The notes beneath the pieces are model-generated. The model was not told the origin of the DNA. It was given only the letters and a program-made list of their open reading frames with translations, and searched no databases. Shown here in pieces: positions 34,552 through 40,920 of a DNA stretch of 64,000 nucleotides. Source of the DNA: JBOGXA01 sp050694175 (GTDB taxonomy: Bacteria > Actinomycetota > CADDZG01 > WHSQ01); NCBI GenBank assembly GCA_050694175.1, contig JBOGXA010000005.1, positions 104,347 to 168,346 on the forward strand, given 5' to 3'. The position numbers were made by a program, and so were the translations under genes. How positions within the stretch are numbered: position 1 is the stretch's first letter; every line of letters begins with the position of its first letter.

Positions 34552-35229
34552 GTGTTTTCCTCTTCTGCAGCCTTCGACGACCGCCTGCGCATTCGGATCT
34601 ACGAACACTTCGTTGAGCACGGCCGTCCGCCTACGCCGGTCGAGATGGCGCTTGCCCTCGACGCGTCGTCGTCGGAGGTCGAGTCCGGACTGCGCCGGCT
34701 GCATGACGCGCACGTGATCGTGCTCGCTCCGGGGACTCCCTACATATGGATGGCTAATCCCTTGTGTGCGCTTCCCTCTCCGTTCGCGGTCAGAGCGCGC
34801 GACCGCGACTGGTACGGCATCTGTATCTGGGACGCACTTGGGATAGTGGCGATGCTGGGCGGTGATGGACGAGTCTCGACGCGCTGTCCAGATTGCGGAG
34901 TGGCGATGTCACTGGAGGTACGGGGTGGGGAGATCGAGAGTAACGACTACATCGTTCACTACGTCGTCCCCGCTCGGCACTGGTGGGACGACATCGGATT
35001 CAGCTGAGCGACCATGCTGCTCTTCCGGTCGGAGGAGGACATGGAGCGGTGGCGCTCAGAACGCGACCTGCCCAAGGGTGTGTTGCTAAGCATTGCGCAA
35101 CAGTGGGATCTGGCCCGCGCCTGGTACGCCAACCGTCTTGCTAAAGACTGGCGGCGGCGAACCCCGGCCGAGGCTGAGGAGGTCTTCTCAAAGGTCGGTC
35201 TCGTGGGCGAGTTCTGGAAGTTGACCTGA
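34552..35229 (+). CDS. MerB-like organometal lyase with in-frame TGA (candidate selenoprotein)
   Basis: 225 aa if TGA 35005-35007 is read as an amino acid, 151 aa otherwise. The first half matches the MerB family: a helical N-domain, then ICIWDALGIVAML giving the CxxD pair (Cys96/Asp99 in MerB), and RCPDCG (Cys117 region). After WWDDIGFS comes TGA, then, in the same frame, ATMLLFRSEEDMERWRSERD ... QQWDLARAWYANRL, matching the MerB C-terminus that begins at catalytic Cys159 (FCCHVHFFAS). So TGA replaces the second catalytic cysteine. A hairpin with GGUC loop follows. It sits 18 bases before ectC. Alternative: a nonsense-mutated gene. Confidence 0.72.
35005..35040 (+). promoter_or_regulatory. 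Candidate bacterial selenocysteine insertion element (bSECIS)
   Basis: TGA at 35005-35007, then 12 bases, then stem CTCTTCC (35020-35026) pairing with GGAGGAG (35031-35037) in seven pairs with one G-U, closing a GGTC loop (35027-35030). In E. coli fdhF the loop GGUC starts 18 bases after UGA; here it starts after 19. No obvious bulged U in the left arm, which is a weakness. Confidence 0.55.
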
Positions 35230-35247
35230 GATCACGAGGAGAGCGCG

Positions 35248-35667
35248 GTGATTGTTCGCAGGATGGAAGAACTGCACGGGACCGATGCGGAAGCGAGCAC
35301 GGCTTCTTGGACGAGCACGCGTCTTCTTCTGAGAAGTGATGGTATGGGGTTCACACTCACCGATACGATCGTTCAGCCGGGCATGGACGAGACCCTTCGG
35401 TACAAGAATCATCTGGAGGCCTGCTACTGCATCGAAGGAAGAGCCACGGTGCAGAATCTGGACACCGGCGAGACGTTCGAGATCGTTCCGGGAACGATGT
35501 ATGCGCTCGATCGCAACGACCGACACAGGCTGCGGGCGCATACCCGCGTTCGCCTGATATGCGTGTTCACGCCGGCGTTAACGGGACAGGAGATCCACGA
35601 CGCGGAAGGTTCCTACTCGCTCCCGGCGAGTGAGGACCACGACGGCTCGCACCACCCGGGCTCGTGA
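35248..35667 (+). CDS. ectC: Ectoine synthase
   Basis: 139 aa, GTG start with GAGGAG. A cupin protein with the EctC sequence throughout: MIVRRMEELHGTDAEAS, LLLRSDGMGFTLTDT, NHLEACYCIEGRATV, PGTMYALDRNDRHRLRA and CVFTPALTGQEIHD. Iron ligands (Glu, Tyr, His in E..YCIEG, YALD, HRLRA) are present. Cyclises N-acetyl-diaminobutyrate to ectoine. ectA and ectB are not in this window, so it is a lone ectC, possibly acting with ectAB elsewhere or on an imported precursor. Confidence 0.92.
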   Translation: MIVRRMEELHGTDAEASTASWTSTRLLLRSDGMGFTLTDTIVQPGMDETLRYKNHLEACYCIEGRATVQNLDTGETFEIVPGTMYALDRNDRHRLRAHTRVRLICVFTPALTGQEIHDAEGSYSLPASEDHDGSHHPGS

Positions 35668-35676
35668 AGTCCGCTC

Positions 35677-35967
35677 CTACACGCCCGAGACCTCATCCAT
35701 CAGCAGCGTCTCGGTGGCGACCAGGTGCCGGGCGGGGTCGGGGTCGAGCCCGGCGCGGGCAGGGGACTCGTAATAGTCGCGATCGCGCCGCTCGAAGTCC
35801 GTGTGACCGATGATCCACACGAACCGGTTCTCGGCGCGGCTAACCCACGCGCCCACAACCTCGAAGCCAAACTGACGCCGGAGGGGATAGACCACGTTTG
35901 CCCACTCGGCGAGCCACTCGTCCATGGCGCCCTCAGTCACCGTGTAGCTGCGCAGCTGAAAAATCAC
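35677..35967 (-). CDS. NIPSNAP-domain protein
   Basis: 96 aa, GTG start with AGGAGG. Dimeric alpha-beta barrel fold: MIFQLRSYTVTEGAMDEWLAEW, then FEVVGAWVSRAENRFVWIIGH and FERRDRDYYESPAR are typical NIPSNAP features. Function unknown. Convergent with ectC. Confidence 0.85.
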   Translation of the reverse strand: MIFQLRSYTVTEGAMDEWLAEWANVVYPLRRQFGFEVVGAWVSRAENRFVWIIGHTDFERRDRDYYESPARAGLDPDPARHLVATETLLMDEVSGV

Positions 35968-36153
35968 ATGTGCCCTCCTCCTGAGGTGTGTTCAAAGAGT
36001 GTCGCATTGAGTGGATTAGTAATTAACCGTTATCCACCGTGATTGATTAACTAGCCGGTCTGGAGGGGAAAGATTGCCCAAGAGGCCCATATCCAGCGAA
36101 TGAGCGCGTTGGTAGCATTTCGTTTTTAGTTCCCTGTGCGAGGAGGGGCAGTG

Positions 36154-36312
36154 ATGAGCGCACAGATTTCAGTTATCCCACAGGCGTTGCGCATCGGCGA
36201 AGAGGGACCACCGGAGACGTGGGATCCCACCGAGTACCCCATTCCGGTTGAGGTTCCGGCACCCTCACCCGAGCCGGTGGAGATTCCGGAGAGAGTCGGC
36301 TTGGCCGCGTGA
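36154..36312 (+). CDS. Small Pro/Glu-rich protein coupled to 36309 gene
   Basis: 52 aa from ATG 36154, preceded by GAGGAGGGG. Begins MSAQISVIPQALRIGEEGPP, then alternates Pro and Glu (EYPIPVEVPAPSPEPVEIPE). Its TGA overlaps the GTG start of the next gene (GTGA at 36309). The ribosome site and coupling support it as real; family unknown. Confidence 0.62.
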   Translation: MSAQISVIPQALRIGEEGPPETWDPTEYPIPVEVPAPSPEPVEIPERVGLAA

Positions 36313-36977
36313 ACCTCGCAGCAGGCCTCATGGAGAAGGTTTCCGATTATGCCGGAACGATCGAAGGATGGCGCGTCTGGCTCGCGAAGCGACATTCGAT
36401 TCGGTACTTCGATCCGACGACCGAATCCCGTCGCAAGCTGCGCGGCCCCTATCTGCTCAAGAGCGTCACCTCGAACGATTGGTGGAGACCTCAGCAGCCC
36501 ATGGTGGCCGACTGCAACATCACCCTCGGCTACCGGTTCGATATCACCCATGTGGATGAGGACCGTCTCTGTCCGGACTCCGCCTGCAAGTGCGGTCTCT
36601 ACGCCGTCGAGTCGCTGAGCAACCTGATGGAGGTCTACCAGACCTCGAACCGCCTATTCTATCGAATGAGCGTCGAGCGCTATCCGGCCGTTGTCGGCCT
36701 CGTGAAGATGTGGGGGAAGGTCATCCCCGGCGAATGGGGATGGCGGGCCCAGTACGCGTACCCTTCGAAGCTGTACGTCATCGACCGTGTCGCCGGGCGC
36801 CTTCGGTCGCGCCGGCAGCGGGTGCTCGACGATCTGCAACGCTACGGGGTTCCAATCGAGTTCATCACTCCGGGAGAGCTCATGGAACACACCCCACTCG
36901 CCCGGGGGCCGGACCGGGTCGTCGACCTCCGGGATGAGCAGGGCCCATTACCTGCGATCGATCTCCGGGAGTCCTGA
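36309..36977 (+). CDS. Conserved protein with CKCGLYA and AYP motifs, unknown function
   Basis: 222 aa. Recognisable blocks: HVDEDRLCPDSACKCGLYAVESL, then VVGLVKMWGKVIPGEWGWRAQYAYP. The same pair of blocks (CxCGLYA ... V.LWG.V..GE.GWRA..AYP) occurs in scattered actinobacterial and phage proteins, where it has no assigned role; the cysteines suggest metal binding. No signal peptide. The tail GPDRVVDLRDEQGPLPAIDLRES is acidic. Confidence 0.65.
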   Translation: MNLAAGLMEKVSDYAGTIEGWRVWLAKRHSIRYFDPTTESRRKLRGPYLLKSVTSNDWWRPQQPMVADCNITLGYRFDITHVDEDRLCPDSACKCGLYAVESLSNLMEVYQTSNRLFYRMSVERYPAVVGLVKMWGKVIPGEWGWRAQYAYPSKLYVIDRVAGRLRSRRQRVLDDLQRYGVPIEFITPGELMEHTPLARGPDRVVDLRDEQGPLPAIDLRES

Positions 36978-37021
36978 ACCACCTTTCTCCCCACGGTTCA
37001 ACAACCTACGGTGGGGTAACC

Positions 37022-37039
37022 TACGGTTACGTAACCGTA
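37022..37039. promoter_or_regulatory. Perfect 18-bp palindrome upstream of desaturase
   Basis: TACGGTTACGTAACCGTA is perfectly self-complementary and lies 19 bases before the desaturase ATG. A 10-base unit AACCTACGGT occurs at 37003 and again at 37018 (15-base spacing), the second overlapping the palindrome. Position and symmetry fit a TetR/DesT-type operator bound by the regulator encoded right after the desaturase. Confidence 0.65.
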
Positions 37040-37057
37040 TATACACCGGAGGATCTC

Positions 37058-38029
37058 ATGAGCCAAGCCGTCCAGACCGTCGATCCCGCGCCCCCGAGTG
37101 CCCCCGCCGCCCCAGCACAAGTACCCGGGATTGCGCCCCTCGAGCCGCGCCAGGAGCGCCTGCAGAGAAGGATGGTCCTCGTCGCCACGATCCTGCCGTT
37201 CGCCGGGTTTGTGGCCGCGGTAGTGACCTTGTGGGGGCATGGGTTGAGTGCCGTCGACGCCGCGATCTTTGCGGTGAGCTACGTCGTGACGGGGCTCGGC
37301 GTGACCGTCGGGTACCACCGTCTGTTCACGCACCGGAGCTTTGAAGCCGTGGCACCCGTTCGTCTGGGGCTCGCCGTCGCGGGGTCGATGGCGGTTGAGG
37401 GATCCATCATCACGTGGGTCGCCGACCACAGGCGCCATCACGCCTTCGCCGACAAGGAAGGCGATCCGCACTCGCCCCATCTCGAGGTCGAAGCCGGACT
37501 GAGAGGGATGCTCCGGGGCCTGTGGCACGCGCACATCGGGTGGCTGTTCGCAAAGGAGAAGACGACGGCGGAGCGATGGGCCCCCGATCTGCTCAAGGAA
37601 CCGGGCATCAGCCGCATCGATCGACTCTTTCCACTGTGGTCCCTGTTGTCGTTCACCCTCCCCGCGCTTATTGGGCTGGTCGTGACTCGCTCTCTGTGGG
37701 GCGCCGTAACCGCGTTTCTGTGGGGCGGGCTCGCACGCGTTTTCTTTCTCCATCACGTGACGTGGAGCATCAATTCCATTTGCCATTACTACGGTCGGCG
37801 GCCGTTCGAAACGACCGACGAGAGCACCAACAACTGGCTCTTGTCGCTGGTTTCCTTCGGTGAATCGTGGCACAACAACCATCATGCGTTTCCGAGTTCG
37901 GCGGTGCACGGCATCAACAGATGGCAGGTCGACATCAGCGCCGGAGTGATCACATTGCTCGACAAGCTAGGGTTGGCGCGACATGTCAAGCGGGTCTCGG
38001 CCACGCAAGTCTCAAGGAAACGCAATTAA
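37058..38029 (+). CDS. Acyl-CoA / fatty-acid delta-9 desaturase
   Basis: 323 aa, ATG with CGGAGGA. Three histidine boxes of membrane di-iron desaturases: HRLFTH (about 89), HRRHH (about 126) and HNNHH (about 272), separated by paired membrane helices. Ala/Pro-rich N-terminus. Introduces a double bond into acyl chains, so controls membrane fluidity. Overlaps the next TetR gene. Confidence 0.93.
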   Translation: MSQAVQTVDPAPPSAPAAPAQVPGIAPLEPRQERLQRRMVLVATILPFAGFVAAVVTLWGHGLSAVDAAIFAVSYVVTGLGVTVGYHRLFTHRSFEAVAPVRLGLAVAGSMAVEGSIITWVADHRRHHAFADKEGDPHSPHLEVEAGLRGMLRGLWHAHIGWLFAKEKTTAERWAPDLLKEPGISRIDRLFPLWSLLSFTLPALIGLVVTRSLWGAVTAFLWGGLARVFFLHHVTWSINSICHYYGRRPFETTDESTNNWLLSLVSFGESWHNNHHAFPSSAVHGINRWQVDISAGVITLLDKLGLARHVKRVSATQVSRKRN

Positions 38030-38699
38030 CAACGTAGCCGCCGCCGGTGCACTCGCCACTCCCGCCCGCGGTCGACGGGTGCGGATGTCTGGGCAGGAGC
38101 GCCGAAGTCAGCTTCTCGATATCGGCAGAGCTGTTTTCGCCGAGCGCGGCTTCGAAGGTGCGTCGATCGAAGAGATCGCGCAACGCGCGGACATTACGAA
38201 GCCCGTCGTCTACGAGCACTTCGGCGGCAAGGAAGGGCTCTATGCGGTCATAGTCGATCGCGAGGTCCAGCAGCTGCTTCGGCGAATAACCCATGCGCTC
38301 AACGCCGATCATCCGCGGCTGTTGCTAGAACAGGCTGCTCTCGCTCTCCTCACCTACATCAAGGGCGAGCCGGACGGTTTTCGGATACTGGTGCGGGACT
38401 CACCAGCTAGCGGCACATCCGGCACGTCGGGGACGTTCGTGTCGCTGATCAACGACATCGCATCACAGGTCGAGCACATATTTGCGGAGGAGTTCACCAA
38501 TCGTGGGTACGACGCCGCGCTCGCCCCCCTTTACTCGCAGGCCTTAGTCGGGATGGTCGCGAATGTGGGACTGTGGTGGCTCGACGCGGGATCGCCCTCA
38601 CTGGACGAGGTTGCCGCCCATCTGGTCAATCTGGCCTGGAATGGCCTGCGCGATCTCAAGCCAATGCCGCAGCTCGAGATCTCGGACGGCGCCGGCTAA
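37983..38699 (+). CDS. TetR-family regulator of the desaturase
   Basis: 238 aa as called from ATG 37983, which overlaps the desaturase by 47 bases; a shorter start at ATG 38085 (MSGQERRSQLLDIG) is plausible. HTH: FAERGFEGASIEEIAQRADITKPVVYEHFGGKEGLYAVIVDRE. The C-terminal part (LVRDSPASG ... FTNRGYDAALAPLYSQALVGMVANVGLWWLD) matches actinobacterial regulators found beside desaturases. Functionally comparable to DesT. Likely binds the palindrome at 37022. Confidence 0.88.
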   Translation: MSSGSRPRKSQGNAINNVAAAGALATPARGRRVRMSGQERRSQLLDIGRAVFAERGFEGASIEEIAQRADITKPVVYEHFGGKEGLYAVIVDREVQQLLRRITHALNADHPRLLLEQAALALLTYIKGEPDGFRILVRDSPASGTSGTSGTFVSLINDIASQVEHIFAEEFTNRGYDAALAPLYSQALVGMVANVGLWWLDAGSPSLDEVAAHLVNLAWNGLRDLKPMPQLEISDGAG

Positions 38700-38707
38700 A
38701 CGCGCCG

Positions 38708-40315
38708 TTATTCGCCCGGCGGGGCCTGGAAAGATTCCTTGAGCTGGTCGAAAAGCTCCTGCGACTCGTCCCAGTCCTCCTCGTGCGTTTGGAAAAGAAG
38801 CGCGAAGCCGTAGTTGTCGGTGACGAAACCGAGGTCGAGCGCGCGCAGGTTCGCCCCGCCCTCGCTGTAGGTGAACTCCCAGATCGCCGCCTCGTATCCC
38901 TGGAAGGTCGTGGGCTCGATCCGGATCTCTTCGTAGTTTGCATGCCGTGAACCAAACCCGTCGGCCTGCTCCTCCCACGCGGCCACCGGGTCGGGGCCGG
39001 GCGCGTCGGTCCAATCGACGCGCAGGTATGTGCCGGTTTCGGGATCGCGGAAATCGGTGCTGCTGTCGTCGACGGAATTCTCAACGATCTCCCAGTCCGC
39101 GGGGTGGGCGATCCTGTGTCCACTTGCCGGATCGACGTATTCGCTCCAGCCGGCGGGAGCGCCGGGCTGCTCGGTGGTCGAGCCACCGGCGTCCGTACCG
39201 CCGCCCCCTCCCGACCTCTCTCGTGAATCCCTGTCTTCGGGTTGCTGCGAATCTGCCGCGGGTGTCGGGTTCTCATCATCGTTGGCCAGCATGAACGCAC
39301 CGACCGCGATCGCAATCACGAGCGCGAGCACGGCGGCGATCACACCGAACGCGCGCCTGCGACGCGTCGTATCCTCGGGCATCCGCTGCGGCCGCGGAGG
39401 CGGCACCGGAGTGGGTGTGATGGGTTGCTCGCCGCGCTCCGTTGTTGGCCCCTGGTAGGGCTTGGTGGTCACCTCAACCGGGAGACGTGGGGCCGCGCCG
39501 GCAGCGGCGTCTTCCAGCATGGCGCGTAGCTGCTGACCCGACGGTCGCCGCTCGGGTTCCTTTGACAGTAAGGCCGAGACGACCCCGGCAAGTGCTCCGC
39601 CCGACCGCATCCGATGTGGTTCATCGTTGATGACGGCAGACAATGTCGCGATCGGTTGTCCTCGATCGAACGGCAGGTCGCCTTCCAAGGCGTAGTAGAG
39701 CGTCGCTCCCAGCGACCAGAAATCGGTGCGCGGATCGCTGCCGGAGCCGCGCGCCTGTTCGGGTGCCATGAATTGGGGGGAGCCGAGGACCATCCCGGTC
39801 GAGGTGATCTTGGGGTCGTCCTTGACCGACGCGATTCCGAAATCGGCCAGCTTGGCCCCGTCCTCCGTGACCATTACGTTTCCCGGCTTGACGTCTCGGT
39901 GCACGATTCCCTTCGCATGCGCGACGGTGAGCGCCTCGAAGATGTCGAGCCCGATCCGCCCGGCCCGGTCGTCCGCCAGCGGGCCTTCGCTCTTGACCAG
40001 CTCGGACAGAGTGGGCGCCTCGACGTACTCCATCACGATGAACGCGCCCTCGTCGGCCTGGATGACATCGAAGATCGTCACAACCCGGGGGTGGCTCAGA
40101 CCGGCAGCGGAGCGGGCCTCGCGCATTGCTCGAGCCTTCACCGATGCGGTGTCCTCCGAATCAAGCTCTGCGGGGAACTCGATCTCCTTGACCGCAACCT
40201 GCCGTTTCAGAAGTGTGTCTTCGGCCAGCCACACCACGCCCATGCCGCCGCGCCCCAGCGCACGAATGAGCTTGTATCGATCTGCGATTGTTCGTGATTC
40301 GGCTGTCTTCGGCAC
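38708..40315 (-). CDS. Transmembrane Ser/Thr protein kinase
   Basis: 535 aa, GTG start. Kinase domain about 14-265: GRGGMGVVWLAEDTLLKRQVAVKEI, HRDVKPGNVMV, DFGIAS, GSPQFMAPEQARG. Pro-rich juxtamembrane region, one membrane helix (about 322-342, FGVIAAVLALVIAIAVGAFML), then a low-complexity linker and an exported domain of ~130 residues (WSEYVDPASGHRIAHPADWEI ... ELFDQLKESFQ) without PASTA repeats. A separate sensor kinase from PknA/PknB; ligand unknown. Confidence 0.92.
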   Translation of the reverse strand: MPKTAESRTIADRYKLIRALGRGGMGVVWLAEDTLLKRQVAVKEIEFPAELDSEDTASVKARAMREARSAAGLSHPRVVTIFDVIQADEGAFIVMEYVEAPTLSELVKSEGPLADDRAGRIGLDIFEALTVAHAKGIVHRDVKPGNVMVTEDGAKLADFGIASVKDDPKITSTGMVLGSPQFMAPEQARGSGSDPRTDFWSLGATLYYALEGDLPFDRGQPIATLSAVINDEPHRMRSGGALAGVVSALLSKEPERRPSGQQLRAMLEDAAAGAAPRLPVEVTTKPYQGPTTERGEQPITPTPVPPPRPQRMPEDTTRRRRAFGVIAAVLALVIAIAVGAFMLANDDENPTPAADSQQPEDRDSRERSGGGGGTDAGGSTTEQPGAPAGWSEYVDPASGHRIAHPADWEIVENSVDDSSTDFRDPETGTYLRVDWTDAPGPDPVAAWEEQADGFGSRHANYEEIRIEPTTFQGYEAAIWEFTYSEGGANLRALDLGFVTDNYGFALLFQTHEEDWDESQELFDQLKESFQAPPGE

Positions 40316-40318
40316 CTG

Positions 40319-40364
40319 TTCCTCCTACCCCGCTTGGAGGCTTCCTCCTACCCCGCTTGGAGGC
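40319..40364 (-). repeat. Tandem 23-bp repeat carrying the kinase ribosome site
   Basis: Two perfect copies of a 23-base unit (40319-40341 and 40342-40364), each containing CCTCC...GGAGG, which can fold as a 5-pair hairpin with a 10-base loop. On the coding strand each unit ends in GTAGGAGGAA; the copy next to the kinase start supplies its ribosome site. The second copy is a duplicated site. Confidence 0.8.
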
Positions 40365-40446
40365 GTTCAATGCGAGCCCGGCCGGAGAGGCATCGACCCT
40401 GCACGTCCAGGTCGGCGAACGGTCGGTTCGGGCCGCCAAACCAAAC

Positions 40447-40469
40447 AAGGCCCCGCGAGCGGGGGCCTT
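40447..40469 (-). terminator. Terminator after the SCP2 gene
   Basis: AAGGCCCC and GGGGCCTT form an 8-pair stem around a 7-base loop, followed on the minus strand by TGTTTGGTTT. It lies 17 bases past the SCP2 stop codon. Confidence 0.75.
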
Positions 40470-40485
40470 GTCCCCCCCGGCTCCT

Positions 40486-40875
40486 TTAGTACTCGACGTC
40501 GACGTCGGAGACCGCCTTGGGCATGGCGTTGATCACTACCTGGAGCTGCATCAACTTCATCATGTTGCCCGAGATCTTGAGCTTGCCCTGCATGAACGCG
40601 TTCTGCGGATTCAGCTCTTGCTTGTTGATGGCGACGGCGGTGTCGTAGTTCTGCGAGATCGTCGCTTCGGCATCGGCCAGCTCGCCGAGAGCGACCTCAG
40701 CAGCAGCGTCCTCCAGCTTGAAGTAGTACTTGACCTCGCCCCCCTGGGGCGAGTCGCTTACGACCTGCTGCAGCTTCGCTTGCTGGCCGGTCGCCGCCTT
40801 CTTGAAATCCTCCGAGGAATTGAGCGCCTCAGTCATCGCCTGGGCCCATTCCTCGGTGAGAAACTTGACAGCCAC
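40486..40875 (-). CDS. SCP2 sterol-carrier-domain protein
   Basis: 129 aa from GTG 40875 (VAVKFLTEEW), preceded by GGAGAGGAGGA. The SCP2 fold is indicated by FLTEEWAQAMTEALN, VKYYFKLEDAAAEVALGE, and the end LNPQNAFMQGKLKISGNMMKLMQL, the family's lipid-tunnel signature. Binds fatty acyl or similar lipids. Divergent from the Nudix-MBL gene. Confidence 0.88.
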   Translation of the reverse strand: MAVKFLTEEWAQAMTEALNSSEDFKKAATGQQAKLQQVVSDSPQGGEVKYYFKLEDAAAEVALGELADAEATISQNYDTAVAINKQELNPQNAFMQGKLKISGNMMKLMQLQVVINAMPKAVSDVDVEY

Positions 40876-40920
40876 TGATCCTCCTCTCCTGACGCCCCGG
40901 TCACACACAGGGCGCACCGT

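Noticed and set aside
35005..35007. Treating the TGA as an ordinary stop with two separate genes (34552-35007 and 35014-35229)
   Set aside because: The second piece has no ribosome site, stays in the same frame and completes the MerB-like fold, so a single recoded or recently broken gene is the simpler reading. A plain nonsense mutation remains possible.
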